Source of the DNA: Athripsodes cinereus
Taxonomy: Eukaryota > Arthropoda > Insecta > Trichoptera > Leptoceridae
Assembly: GCA_947579605.1 (NCBI GenBank)
Contig: OX388318.1
Location: 12,152,001 to 12,216,000, forward strand
Direction: 5' to 3'
DNA: 64,000 nt
Made by a program: the position numbers and the translations under genes
Notes under the pieces: generated by a model
Told to the model about the DNA's origin: nothing
The model's input: the letters and a program-made list of their open reading frames with translations, nothing else
Databases searched by the model: none
Shown here: piece after piece, positions 1 through 11,480 of the stretch
How the letters are laid out: each line of letters starts with the position of its first letter
Position numbering within the stretch: position 1 is the first letter of the stretch

Positions 1-66
1 GTATCACGTGAGATAGTAACTCTTAAAATGATTTCTCATTCAAACGAAGTTATCAGTTTATTTTAA

Positions 67-98
67 CCCCAAGCAATGCCGGATTATAAAAGTTAGTT
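67..98 (+). mobile_element. Helitron-type 3' terminus (fragment)
   Basis: A GC-rich terminal motif, CCCCAAGCAATGCCGG, is followed about ten bases later by TTAGT and then T. The same motif order (AGCAATGCCGG, then TTAT, then a CTAGT-like end) occurs on the minus strand at 13111-13135 and 43652-43680. A short hairpin followed by CTRRT and insertion before T is the known Helitron 3' signature. Here CTRRT has decayed to TTAGT and no 5' end is visible, so this is a stub. Confidence 0.4.
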
Positions 99-950
99 TT
101 TATAACATTTTGAACCAAATATTTGCCTTTCTTGTACGTAATGATACAAATATAAAAAATAAGGAAAATTGCGGCCATACCGTTTCACGATTGATACAAA
201 AAATATCGAATCGTTCAAACATCACAGCACAACTTTATTGATACAAAACTATTGAAGTTATAATATCTAATTATGTGTAAATAATAATTATTTTCACATG
301 GTAGCAGCACCAGTTATGTATTATTATTATTAGGTAGTCTATTAACGTTCATATCGCTCAGTAGGTAATCTATTTCCGACATCACAACATAATATTATTT
401 GTCAAGTCCCAGTAAACACAAACATCTTATTAGTCATAAGAGATGAGAGTATTTATCTTAATAATAACCTGAGTATAACAAACTATTATAGGAACGAACA
501 TACAAAACAGGAACAGTCATCTCAAGTAATGAAATGTGTTCTAATGTATGGATGTATGTATGAAGTAAGTAACTAGTAATTTGAGTTAGTTCTAAAAATC
601 GCACCTCTACAATAAATTCACTATCTGTATATTGATTGTATTTGATATTGGCAGGTATTTATGAGTGGATGAAGTATTTATGAAGTGGATGATTCAGATC
701 ACACCGAAAAGCGAGAGGTTCTGAAGGTAGAAATAGGTCGTTTCGGTGTAGATTCCATGGTCAACTCTATGTTGCACTCTCAGGAGGCTTGAACTAAGGA
801 GGCATGCTGCATGTTAACTAAATAAATATGTCTTGAATTTTTTTAATAAAGCCTAGTACCAGATCCAAAATAAGAACTGCCTGGATTTACACTTCCCAAG
901 AAAATATGTTGTTTGCTTCTCTCGTATAGAGGTACATCGAAGGAGTTCAG
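99..950. other. AT-rich non-coding stretch
   Basis: No coding or element structure is recognised here. It holds short A/T runs and no open frame of convincing composition. Confidence 0.6.
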
Positions 951-954
951 TCAA

Positions 955-1112
955 AAGATTTCACACGGAGGTTTTGGCCGGCCAGCCCTTCAGGCTGCCC
1001 ACTATGGCGCCTCCGTTGTGGACAAGATTTGTTAAGTGTAGAATTTCGGATAAATGGAAGTCCTCAGACTTCTGCGCTATCCGGGTGGTCGGTGGGTCCT
1101 TCAATGTAATTC
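955..1112 (+). repeat. Module P repeat with GGCCGG head
   Basis: The first part (about 970-1020) contains TTTTGGCCGGCCAGCCC and the second (1041-1107) contains CGGATAAATGGAAGTC, a mirrored GACTTC, TATCCGGGTGG and TTCAATGT. The same two-part structure recurs at 51890-52034 on the plus strand, so the two parts belong to one dispersed element. The core is a small palindrome (GGAGT/ACTCC type) that could form a hairpin. Six other copies of the core are listed. Element class is unknown. Confidence 0.6.
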
Positions 1113-1196
1113 CCAAGAAAATACCTATATGGTGTACAATAAATCGTATAAGATGTAACTAAGGCTGTATCGCTTCTAACTTACAATATCTACCAA

Positions 1197-1345
1197 TGGG
1201 GATGGATTGATTCACCCGTAGGTACACTTGGAATGACACAAACTATCGACCATCTGATAAACGACTGTCCCACATACAGGACGACGCGATCCAATGGCTG
1301 TGCAATTTGGAAGTCAAGTTGTAAGCGACCATAAAAAGAATAAAT
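1197..1345 (+). pseudogene. LINE C-terminal stub (I)
   Basis: One frame reads TQTIDHLINDCPTYRTTRSN, which resembles the C-terminal zinc-knuckle-like segment of many non-LTR retrotransposon ORF2 proteins (pattern QT-x-DH-hydrophobic-x-x-x-CP). No reverse transcriptase domain adjoins it, so it is at most a short remnant. The call rests on one motif of about 15 residues and is tentative. Confidence 0.35.
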
Positions 1346-2508
1346 GAATCAGAATCAAATTTGCATTCAATTGAGAGATCGAGTATTTTACATAAAAAAA
1401 ATTTATTCCGATCTAAACCAGGTAATTACATTAGTTGGTATCATAATATTATAAGATGGGTTCTTTTACATTTAGTTACATGAATAAATGATGTGTACGC
1501 AATAGCTCACTGTTAACAAACTATATACCTAATTTATTTTCTACCAATAATGATCATCATAATTAACAATCATTGAACAAAAATAATCGTATACATACCC
1601 ATTTATTTATTTGTAAGTTAAGTTGCCGTTAGTGTCGTTAAGGACAGAATAATCATCGATTAAATTTTTCTTTCGATTTCGAAAGGTGTGTAGAATTGAT
1701 TTACTTTGCTAGAGAAAAGTTCGGTTTATAACAATTTTATTATTTTAAATAATTTCAAATATTAAAAAAAGCAAATTGATTTTATCTTTTATTTGGTCAA
1801 ATTGGTTAGAAATTTAATGGGCTCTCTATCCAGCCAAAATATGATATGAGGGAATTTATAAATAAAAAATATGACTTTTACCTGAGAACAGTTGTTTTTG
1901 AAATCTTTATAGGATTTGATATAAAAGTATCGTTTTAGAATAAATGATTGAAACAAGTGTTTTGTTATACCTACTAACTATAGATTAGAAAAACGCGAGA
2001 GAGGTTGTTTGACCTTATCTTTTTGATCGACCAAAGAAGTCGAAAGACGTAGAACGAAATGCTTGTTTCAATTCACCCAATTACGAAATTCTACTACTTG
2101 TGAACCAATAATATCTACTCTTGATAAGAATAAATTACGTTCATCAAGATAATCGATGATTTAGTTCATCTTAAACCATCGATAAAACGTTTACATCTTT
2201 GTCAGTTCCATAGATCTTTTTTCTGAAAATATTATATCTTTGATGTTCGACGTATTATTTTTTTACTAGGTAATTATTATGAAGACTCCTGTCGAACGCT
2301 AAACACATAAAGATAATTAAGAAAATCTTCTTTATAACCATAATAAAACATACAAATTTGTCAATTAAGATTACTTAAGATATTATATTTACTTGTCCTA
2401 TTTTGTATTGAGTTGAATTTAATTTTATGATGTGTTGGGAAAACGTGTTAGGTAATATACTGCTAATGAGTGAAATAGACGTGTAAAATATAAATTCAAT
2501 TATTTATA
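1346..2508. other. AT-rich non-coding stretch
   Basis: Nothing is recognised. Only short A/T-rich runs and no supported open frame. Confidence 0.6.
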
Positions 2509-2535
2509 ACTAGCTTTTATGCCCGACTTTATAAT
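2509..2535 (-). mobile_element. Helitron-like 3' end (fragment)
   Basis: On the minus strand the sequence reads AAAGTCGGGCATAAAAG followed by CTAGT and then T. This resembles a GC-rich subterminal segment followed by CTRRT, the Helitron 3' signature, as in common insect repeats ending GTCGCGGGCATCAGCTAGT. The hairpin is decayed and no 5' end was found. Confidence 0.35.
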
Positions 2536-2557
2536 ATAGATATAAATTATAAATATC

Positions 2558-2751
2558 TATCTTTATCACCACGGCATCTCTTACAAGTGGGATAGCCGAT
2601 GCCAATTTATAAGAATCATTCAGAATAGGTGACATATCAAATGTCTCATACGTGATGTTTTGCGAATACTTACCTTCTACAGGTCACTTAAAAACTAACA
2701 GAAAATAATGGGGTACGTTATTCTTTGCAGGGACTCTATGGAACGTTTCAT
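2558..2751 (-). mobile_element. S1 short retroposon, degenerate copy
   Basis: On the minus strand this runs from a decayed S1 head (counterpart of CCCGTGGAGAACCCGG) to the tail (ACAAGTGGGATAGCC on the plus strand, followed by TATCTAT-type tail complement at 2558). It is among the most diverged copies; the middle (counterpart of the CCACCCATCCTGAATG block) is deleted. Confidence 0.55.
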
Positions 2752-3025
2752 GATAAATTGAAAACTAACAACTTTAGAAAATAGGTTTACATAAGGCTCC
2801 AAAACAATAGACCTTAATGCATTTCAATCTTCTGCAGTGGATCAATAGTCTTCTAAAGTATTCATTCGAGATCTTGTTTCATCTTATTTTGTAGCCTTTG
2901 TCATGGTCAGGCTTATGGTCTCCTACCCTCGGGTACACCTTGCATAAAACGTTTAATCGACATTTCTTTCTCAGATCTGACAATAATCGCGGGGTAACCT
3001 GAAGAATTTGATAAATTAAAGAGGT

Positions 3026-3395
3026 TTGCTTCATGACAAAACCACTTTAAAAATGGTGGATTTTACTTACTTACTTATGGAGTCCTTGCTGCATAAGATT
3101 GTTCACGTGGACGGAACCTATTTGCGGCAGTGGGTTGGACAAGATGGTTTAGACACGTGTGCCGAATGGTCCCTACAAGACTGCCATACCGGGCCCTCTG
3201 AAAACAGAGACCACCGGAGTGGAAAACTAACAGAAGAGCTCCGAGAAAAACGTGGCTGAAGCACATAGAGTCCTACCTTCTCCACAGAAGACTAAAGCCC
3301 GAAGATGCAAAAAGCATTGCTGCCGACAGAAAGAACTGGTCAGAATTGGTTCAAGACCCACGGAGGGTACCCATTGCCGCATGGGGGATGTTATT
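3026..3395 (+). pseudogene. LINE ORF2 C-terminal remnant (E)
   Basis: Reading from about 3141 gives RWFRHVCRMVPTRLPYRAL, one TGA stop at about 3198, then in the same frame RRAPRKTWLKHIESYLLHRR, LKPEDAKSIAADRKNW and SELVQDP. The order of an RWFGHV-like motif, an RR-x-PRKTW segment and an AADR-x-x-W motif is typical of the region after the reverse transcriptase in non-LTR retrotransposon ORF2. Only about 85 codons survive, with a single internal stop and no RT domain, so the copy is 5'-truncated. Exact clade not assigned. Confidence 0.65.
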
Positions 3396-3399
3396 TAAA

Positions 3400-5088
3400 T
3401 TTAGTTTATCAAACTAAAAATTAAATTTAAATTAAAGAAATGTGTGGTTTAATTATTCCATAACATAACATGGAGAAATTTACGTTATTGTCCAGATTAG
3501 TTTTAAAATTTGAGACATCAAATATTTAGTGTCATAATATATTGGCTCCCATAAAGAAACATAGCAATAATACACTTAAATACATACAATATTACAGTAA
3601 GTTGAAATATTATGTGAATGTTATGTACGTGATTTTCGTTAACAACCTAATTAACTGAATACCTATTACGAAAATATCAATAAAATATTTTCAACAAGAT
3701 ATTGAAAATTGTATTTTTTCATATTTCTTTATGATGTGAGGCAATAAATAAAAATAACATGCGTTAAAGACAGGTGTAAGAATATTAAAAATATCCATTA
3801 ATAAAATTCTATTACTGGATGTACCTACTGGAAGTTTTTCCGCGAAATTATTTCGTATACTACCTTGCCATCCAATTCTTTTAGCACGACTCTCGATTTT
3901 TTTATAATATTCTCCTGTTCCTGAGATTCTTCCTACTTGTTTCTCAGGATTTTGTGTTTTCTTATTATTTTCTACATGCGTTTCTCTACAAATGATCAAA
4001 TTATCCCAAACTAAAATAAATCATCTTCTGAGTAAATTCCGTCAACATGTCCACACCACCTAAAAATAACTTAATAAGTAGGTATGTCAACTATTAAAAT
4101 GTGTTACAATTTAAAAAAACTGTTATTATTTGTAAATATTTTAGATATCCTTCATTAAAACTCAAAACAGGACTAAAAATAAACAATAAAATCACTTTTC
4201 TGTAAAACTAAATTTAAAACATAATTTTTAAATACTAGACGACTCAAAAAACGAGAAGAAACGGGAAAAATATGAGGTAATTATATTTTTAGAATATTTC
4301 ATCAAACATGGCTAGATCAATAAGGTTGAAAAAATAACAGAACACCAAACAGTATATAAGCATCAGTACCTAGATAAGTACCAATCTAATTAATTTTTCC
4401 CTCCCGTATAATCAAACAAACAGCGATCGATAAAATATCTGGGGTAGACTTGAATAAAATTATTATTTTTATCGTTCAGCAGCCGTGCATTTTTTTTTAT
4501 AATTAATTGAGATACAGTGAATTTTTAATTTGAAACAATTAATTATCCACTTCGTGTTATTTTTCATTTGCAATTTATGCAAATATTAATGAATATAAAA
4601 TATAAATTGCTGCATATTGAATCATATCAAATAGACATTTAGTACACGTACAATTTAATTTGAATTTGTGCAAGTTTTGGATCGCGGTTTTTTTTGTTGG
4701 AGCTTAAAAAAATTGTACATTTATATCTGTTTACCTTTTTTTTTATTGAAATATGAGCATTTTGTATTTTTCAATTTTCCAACGTGGTGACCTCCACTAT
4801 TTACCTACTGTTCACGAATGTCATTGGAAGAGGTGATTTTGCTGTTTTGAATGTCGTTTGATTCCATCGCTCCCAAAAGGAGCACTAAAGGATTAAAAAA
4901 CAATGAGTTTTCAATCTTATTATAATTTCATGAATGTACAAATAAATTATGCTTCATATTATTAATTGATAACCCAACAAACTACTTAATATATTTAAAT
5001 GTATTTTTTCGAAATACAAATAACCATGATTTTAAGGAAGTGTTTGATTTTCAAATATTTTCTCGTAACCTGATGAGAGCAGGGGGCC
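3400..5088. other. AT-rich stretch, no supported gene
   Basis: A 102-codon minus frame (3691-3999) is the only long frame. Its composition is Lys/Asn/Ile rich as expected by chance in AT-rich DNA, and no domain is recognised. Just upstream of it a minus-strand RWCGHVDG-like reading (about 4040-4065) hints at an old LINE stub but is too short to call. Confidence 0.5.
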
Positions 5089-5091
5089 TAA

Positions 5092-5627
5092 TGGGGTGTT
5101 CACATTTGGCGAATATCGCCAGGCGAATTTCAAAATATAACGCCAGGCGAAAAAACAAAATTCGCCGTACGCCCATTGATCGTCACACCTGTTCACACAG
5201 TCCACCGATATAGAAACGATCTGTCAGATGCGCTTTGACATTGACACTGTTTTCAAAATGGCGTCGAGATGGAGATCGCGAAGTGTTTATTTTTAGTCGA
5301 AAATGTTATAGTAGAGGTTAAAAGGCGTCTTTTTATTAAGGAAACAAACGCCACAAACCAACAACAAAGATAACAGCTGTCACGAAGCGGGAAACATTTA
5401 TAAAATTTATAGGTTATAAAGTTTTTACCATAGATATGAACGCCGCGCACATCTGCGCGTGCGCGAATCGTTCAATCGGCCGAAAATGTTGGAAGGTGGT
5501 CAACTCGAGACGATATCGTTTCTACTGGTTTTTATCGTTTCAGACTAGCTGTCATTTTGTTCACACGGTTCAAATGGCTGGCGATATTTTGGTGCCTGGC
5601 GATATTCGCCAAAGTGAGAACACCACA
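5092..5627. mobile_element. Inverted-repeat DNA transposon, PIF/Harbinger-like MITE
   Basis: The left end TGGGGTGTTCACATTTGGCG and the reverse complement of the right end TGTGGTGTTCTCACTTTGGC pair over about 33 bp with one indel, and both continue into AATATCGCCAGGC. TAA flanks both ends (5089-5091 and 5628-5630), a 3-bp duplication of the TWA type known for PIF/Harbinger. The 536-bp interior is GC-richer than its surroundings and has no transposase. The superfamily follows from the duplication only; other superfamilies with 3-bp duplications remain possible. Confidence 0.6.
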
Positions 5628-5630
5628 TAA

Positions 5631-7450
5631 CTTGACCACATTGAGCAATTCTAAATTCATATTTGGTGAAATGTTGCCGTTAAATCGTTTTACAATTCCT
5701 AATATGATTCATATAAAGTGGCCTTTTTAACCCCTCAGATCATTAAGAATTGATACATTTGTAATTAACTCTCGAACCGTTCTGTCTACCTCGCTAGAGA
5801 AGCAGCGCGGTGGTATGTATGTACGTTTTACCCTCTTGCATGCAACAATCAATGACGCATGATGGATTACTTGAAAAACCTCACCAGTTTATCACACTTT
5901 CATATACGGTATTATCGCTCCTTCATTATTTAATATAATAGCTACAAATATAAAACCAGATACTTATTAGACTTGCATATTATTCATCATTCAAAATGAC
6001 ATAATTTTACGAGCACAAAGACTTAATATTTTTATTTTCATTTAAAGTACCTACCGTAGGTATGTACTTGTTTGTAACACAATTAACATTTCAACTTAAG
6101 TAGGAATACTTTTTTTGAATTTTCGAATTGTTTGTAACTAACATACTCTTTACAATACATATACACGTTTTTTTCAACTCGAAAATTTGCAGCGATTTCT
6201 TTGTCTTGATCAAAAAATTGATGACGATGATCGAGCGTATTATTTTGGCATTACAATTAGCTTACAAATTATTGATTCGCATCTCGTTTTTGGCATACAT
6301 ACATAAGTAGGCACATACACAAAAATTATGCATTATACTTAATTCTGATCATAGTGTTACAGTCTGATCAGGTTTTATACTTTATCTTTTCGTAGCTTAA
6401 TTATTGGTTTCCTTAAATAATATGTCCATGAAATAATATTGTCTTTCATTAAGAGCATTTTCGTTTCAATTGAGTTATGTCCGTAGTGATACTTATTTTT
6501 TTCTCAGTACGAATTGCTTTGGAAATTCATTCTTTGTGGATGATCCAGAAAACTTCGTGTTTCTTCAAAGACAGAAAAAGAGATTTTCTAGGACTAGTAG
6601 GTCGAAATAGTCTGATCTACATGATTTGGTATAGATACTTTTACATTTGATAAAGCTTTACATAAATGTAGGTATATATATCAGAATTTAATCAGTGTTA
6701 TATTTCCGCCCCTGTAATATTACATTCGTATATATATACTTCTAATATATAATATGTACATAGGTAGAGTGAACTGTAGAGTACACGAGGCAATCCTATT
6801 AGCATCAGTGATGCAGCTGTGATTTGGCGTTGAAGCTGATTCAATTAATCGTATTAAATGACCGACCTATAACTACTGATATCTATCAACACCTATACAA
6901 TATGTAGATAGATACACAATAATATATACACCGTAAACATATAAGGTATACATACTAATATAGACACTACATTATTATTCACTATGATGAACACATACAT
7001 CTCTTTGCACATCGCATTACCCCAAATCTGTAATGATTCGCAAAGGTAATTAAAATAGGATAATAATAATCATACTTTCTCTAAATTCGCTATATTGCTT
7101 TGACCTAATCTACATTGGTTATTTTAGAATGGAAAGACTATAAGGCAAAATTATGATAACAATTATAAGTACGTACTCAAACCAATGTTTCTACTTACAT
7201 ACATTTCGTGTATGGCCTAATCTTTTCACCCTATAACTTGGCAACTGAAAACGCCTTGGTATTAACCAATATCCAGTCTTCAGGACTACAGCCGTTCCTT
7301 AACAGTGGGCATATAAGTAGGTGACTTTTGTCCTAATCAATTCAAAATTTTCAAACGTCACTTGATGGTTTTTGCCTGCCAACCCTTTCGAATAGGTACT
7401 CATTCATATGACATCTCCCATATGAACAAATTTGCTAATGTTTAAATTAG
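5631..7450. other. AT-rich non-coding stretch
   Basis: Contains TATATA-rich and TAGGTA-type simple motifs (for example 6660-6770 and 6890-6960). No gene or element boundary is recognised. Confidence 0.6.
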
Positions 7451-7516
7451 AATCGGATAAATGGAAGTCCCTAGACTCCTGCGGTATCCGGGTGGATAGT
7501 GAGTCTCCTCCAATGT
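7451..7516 (+). repeat. Module P core repeat
   Basis: CGGATAAATGGAAGTCC, a mirrored GACTCCTGCGG, TATCCGGGTGG and CCAATGT match the P core at 1041-1107. It is one of two copies in tandem orientation about 150 bp apart. Confidence 0.6.
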
Positions 7517-7600
7517 TTTAATCAATGTCTATGGAAATCATATTGTTTTAACACAATTTATTCATCACTGTACAAAGATGTGGGATATTGAAAGATTGAA

Positions 7601-7667
7601 TGTGCGGATAAATAGGAGTCTATGACTCCTGAAATATCCGGGCGTGAGGTGGGTATCTCTTCAATGT
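7601..7667 (+). repeat. Module P core repeat
   Basis: TGTGCGGATAAATAGGAGTC, ACTCCTGAAATATCCGGGCG, GAGGTGGGT and TTCAATGT. Second copy of the P core next to 7451-7516. Confidence 0.6.
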
Positions 7668-9325
7668 ACAAAGATGTATTGGTCATAATATAATAATTGT
7701 TCACAGATTTTTTTTTCATTCCTGACTTCGTATTTCACGTTCTGAAACAATTTTTCCATTCTCTGGATTTTTCTTCATTATGTTCTTAAATATTTTCAGC
7801 CACGACATTTGCCTTCCTCCCACAGTAGGTTCATATTTTATTTCAACCCATAACTTTATCTCAGGCAAGTAGATTCATAAAACTGTAGTGATGGTGATTT
7901 TTGTGGATTCGATTATTGAAACTTCCTGAAAAATTCCTGAACGATAGCAGTTTCAAACATCCGAAATATGATAGTACTTAACTACTTATACTAGCATTTG
8001 TTTTAACGAGTAGACTCTATATTAATACACCATCATACTATATAAGATAATATATATAAACATATTAAGATTTAATTACAGTTAGGGATTACAATAAGTA
8101 TACTATATACATACCTTCAAATTATACACTTTGATGCTATAGTTGAGAATATAGTAGGTAGGTAAAACAATTTATTTCACTTAATACAGTGTTTAATGAA
8201 GATCATTTATTCAAATCGAAAACTCAAAAGTAACTTTGAGGTAGATTCGAATTAAATACTCTTCTTGCGGGTATATAATTGTATCAGAACATTGCCTTCT
8301 GCCTATGTCACATTTTTTCTTTTATTCATACCAACAGTAATTAAATGTAGCTGATCACGTTTGTTGATGTAGAGAATTTGTAAAAAAAAAACAATTGATT
8401 TGATCCTTTAAATCGGTAATCAGCGGATTTATTGCTTATATCAAGCATGAAGACGTTATTTAAGAACTCTGAAGATTGTGGAGGGGTTCAAGTCAAGGCT
8501 AAATACCCTATTATTCAGGAGGTGCTATGATTCTTGAATGGGTCTTTGCGGTGGTTTTTCCACAAAACGGCGCATTAAAAAAGAAGTGGTCCAGCTTATT
8601 ATTATTATTATTACTTACGTGCCAAAAATAAGGCATTATTAAAGATTTGGTTTTGTAAATAAGTATTTAATTACATTTTGTCAGGTATTAGTAAGAAAAT
8701 GGGAGAGAGCCCAGAGCTGTTCTTTCCCAGAAATGTCACAGGAAATTCTAATTATATTAATAATACGATTATTGAGTTTTAAGGTGGGTAACTAACAAAT
8801 CTACGAATGGAGAAACTTGCCTCGTAATACAATAGCTTACAATAATGACGTAGGTAGGTGTACTTACCCACTTTTCACCTGTCAACTAGTCTCTTTGAAA
8901 TTCAGCAGCTTTCAAGGGGTAGGTGGGTGCCTACCTATTGTATGCTTACACTATAATAATACTATTCTACAAAGCCAATCTTGTACATACACCTACTAGG
9001 TAAGTATAAAACAGACTACCTGACTAGGTATATTATAATAAATATATAGTATGGGTAATCTAGACAACTTAATCAGGCAGCCGACGTACCTTCTAACAGA
9101 AATTTCGTATTAATCTTAGGATGAATGAACTTAAAATTATGATTTTTTAATGATGAAATGAGAAGCAAATAGTATACCTGTAATTCTATACATAATATAT
9201 TATAAGGACATAATGAACAATCAAAAATAATTATCATCACCTCGCCATTCAACGCTGCTCTCGGAACCATAGGGCAGAAACCAACTTCATCTATTCAGAG
9301 CGTATCTGCGCCTATTGAGTCACCT
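7668..9325. other. Non-coding stretch with simple motifs
   Basis: Holds a (TAT)n run at about 8599-8620 and a cluster of TAGGTAGGTG/CACCTACC motifs at 8850-9010. No coding region is supported. Confidence 0.55.
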
Positions 9326-9343
9326 ATATATATATATAATGAG

Positions 9344-10351
9344 TTACAATCCATTGGATTGGTCTGCAACGAGTTTGGTATTTCTTCTCCATTCGTCTCT
9401 ATTCTCCGCCAGTCTTTTCAGCTCCACGTACGAGCCACAGTTCATATCACTCTTCAGTTGGTCCATATATGCGTCTCTTGGTCGGCCTCTGCCATTTGTC
9501 CCGTCGGTCTTACCCTCCGCGATGGCTATGAGTAGTCCTGGGTGCCTGATGTTGTGGCCAATCCAGTTAGCTCGTTGTTGGCTGATTCTCTTAAGGAGTT
9601 GCCTTTTTTCGCCTACCCTGGTTAATACTTCTTCATTTTCGACGTGCTCCGACCAATGGATCTTAAGCATGCGTCTGTAGCACCACATTTCAAAGGCCGC
9701 CAACCGTCCGCTTTCACTCTTGCTGATGGTCCATGTCTCACAACCATAAAGCAGAATGCTCCAAACAAAGGCTTTAGTAAGGTTCTTCCTTACGCTTAAG
9801 TCAATATTTGGGGATTCCAATATCTTCGATTTTTTGTTAAAGGCAATCCTTGCCTGGTTTATTCTGCTTACGATTTCTGCTTTGGAGCGTCCATCCTGGT
9901 TTATTCTACTGCCCAGGTACACGAATTCACTTACTTGTTTGATGCTCACTCCATTTATGGCAATGTTCGCAGTCGCTTCCTCTCTTCCAACGACCATACA
10001 TTTTGTTTTTTCTTTATTTATTTTCATGTTGTACTTTGACAACAGTATACTTTCCATTTTTCCTAAGGCTTCGTTCAGCTCCATCTCGGAGTCTGCGAGC
10101 AGTGCTATGTCGTCAGCATATCTTATCATGTCGACCTTTTTCCCATTTATTTTTACTCCTGTCCAGTTCTTCATTTCTTCTCTCAGTTCATCAATGGCTC
10201 GCTGTATATAGCAGTTAAAGAGAGCTGGCGACATTGAGCATCCTTGTCTTACGCCTTGTTCGACCCTTGCTTCTGCACAGCTCTCTCCGCTTTTAATCAC
10301 AGCCATTTCGTTCTTGTATAAGCTCACCTGTTCCCACGATATTCCTAGCAC
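9344..10351 (-). CDS. LINE A reverse transcriptase C-terminal part, open but 5'-truncated and chimeric
   Basis: An uninterrupted 335-codon frame. Residues 33-42 read GVRQGCSMSP (RT motif 4), residues 78-81 YADD (catalytic Asp pair of the polymerase), and ALGKMESILL to INKEKTKCMV follows as the next RT block. Then come ILYGCETWTIS, a WCYRRML motif and a GRGRPRDAYMDQL tail, the usual order in RTE-like non-LTR retrotransposons. The endonuclease and fingers domains are missing, so the copy is 5'-truncated. The first eight or so residues (MLGISWEQ) come from the abutting LINE B fragment, with the join near 10326, so the apparent start codon is accidental. The stop is followed almost at once by an (AT)n tail (9326-9340), the retroposon 3' end. 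The lack of stops points to a fairly recent insertion. The large antisense frames over it are shadows. Confidence 0.85.
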   Translation of the reverse strand: MLGISWEQVSLYKNEMAVIKSGESCAEARVEQGVRQGCSMSPALFNCYIQRAIDELREEMKNWTGVKINGKKVDMIRYADDIALLADSEMELNEALGKMESILLSKYNMKINKEKTKCMVVGREEATANIAINGVSIKQVSEFVYLGSRINQDGRSKAEIVSRINQARIAFNKKSKILESPNIDLSVRKNLTKAFVWSILLYGCETWTISKSESGRLAAFEMWCYRRMLKIHWSEHVENEEVLTRVGEKRQLLKRISQQRANWIGHNIRHPGLLIAIAEGKTDGTNGRGRPRDAYMDQLKSDMNCGSYVELKRLAENRDEWRRNTKLVADQSNGL

Positions 10352-10560
10352 TCTGTTGTCATAGTCATAGGAACGACGTATTTTGAAAAAGAAATGTTCG
10401 AACTGTCTGAATCCTTGCAGTTGAAAGAACAGTGCTCTTTTTAGCCAGGACCAATGGTCTCTACTGAATTACAGAGGTTACAGATCTTTGTTGAATAGCC
10501 TTGCGTACAGTATCATTTCTGACATGCGCTCATACCATCTAACATCCTAAGTCCTTAGTC
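10327..10560 (-). pseudogene. LINE B C-terminal fragment with internal deletion
   Basis: The minus strand reads WSWLKRALFFQLQGFRQ, IRRSYDYDNR and LGISWEQ, matching LINE B at 54950-55470 (RRWSWLGHVLRMP, KRALFFRPQGFRR, HRSYDN). The stretch between WSWL and KRALFF present there is missing here, and stops occur upstream. Its 3' part has been replaced by LINE A in the same orientation, producing the fused frame of the neighbouring entry. Confidence 0.7.
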
Positions 10561-10628
10561 ACATATTTTTGAAAAAAAAAAATAGACTGCTTGAAAAAGT
10601 ATGCAATATATTTATGTAGACTACAAAG

Positions 10629-10888
10629 ATATCCCGTGGAGCACCCGGTAAAGAATTGGTCTCCCACTCTTTCTCGTAAGTTTTCGAGTGTCCTGTAAAA
10701 GGCAGGTATTCGAAAAAATTAAGACATTTTACATCTTAAATTCAGCGTTGAGGTTTGCCACCCATCCTGAATGTCTTGATTTTATGTTGGCACGAAGAGG
10801 ACAGCATGCATGTTTATCATATGCAGCTGGTCTGCTGGCTACCCCACTTGTGGGATATGCCGTGATGGTATAGATAGATAGATAGATA
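10629..10888 (+). mobile_element. S1 short retroposon, full-length with 12-bp target duplication
   Basis: This is the best reference copy. It starts ATCCCGTGGAGCACCCGG, passes through TTTTCGAGTGTCCTGTAAAA and CCACCCATCCTGAATG, and ends GGGATATGCCGTGATGGTA plus a TAGATAGATAGATAGATA tail. TAGACTACAAAG occurs on both sides (10617-10628 and 10889-10900), a 12-bp target-site duplication. A defined 5' end shared with other copies, a 4-bp repeat tail and duplications of this size are hallmarks of target-primed retroposition. No reading frame of substance is present and no clear tRNA-type promoter was found, so SINE status is inferred from structure. Confidence 0.8.
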
Positions 10889-11397
10889 TAGACTACAAAG
10901 GTACATTTTTTAATATTTATCCGTGTAATTAATTGCTTCACACAAATTGCTCAGCTAGGTAGATTACCTAACTAAAAAAAGTAATGAGATACAAAGTACA
11001 AACTCTCTCATCCCTTTTTCTGTCTTAAAGTTAATCTTGTCTATGAGATTGATTTGTATTAAGATTTGAGATAAGGTTTAATAATAAGGTACTCGTACTA
11101 TAATCGTGTAATCAGAATATTAGAACGTGTTTCAAAATAATATCCGATTCTGAAGGTAATCATATAAAATTCATTGTAAGGATACGCTAAAAGATATGTT
11201 TAATCTTCGTTAATTACTATTAAAGCTTCTAGGAGTCTAGTGCTCACAGTAAAGTAGTTTTTTTTATATTTTGTATCTAGATATAAGACATATCAACCTT
11301 CAAGATCTTTTGAATACCTAGAACACGAACTTGAGTTTTAAAAGCTTTGCTAAAAATCACTATTAATATTTAAATTAATGAATAATATTAATTATAC

Positions 11398-11480
11398 GTC
11401 CCGCAGAGCATCCAGCAAAAAATTGGTCTCCCACTCCTTTCCATAGGCTTTCGAGTGTCCTATTAAAGAGGATAAGTGCG
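11398..11480 (+). mobile_element. S1 fragment (5' part)
   Basis: CCCGCAGAGCATCCAGCAAA, TTGGTCTCCCACTCC and TTTCGAGTGTCCTATTAAAG match the first 80 bp of S1; the rest is missing. Confidence 0.65.

Noticed and set aside
3691..3999. 102-codon minus frame
   Set aside because: Lys/Asn/Ile/Ser-rich as expected by chance at this base composition, no domain, no convincing splice or start context.
9315..9680. 121-codon plus frame, and the 151-codon plus frame at 9756-10211
   Set aside because: Both lie antisense to the LINE A reverse transcriptase, which has clear RT motifs; they are shadow frames.
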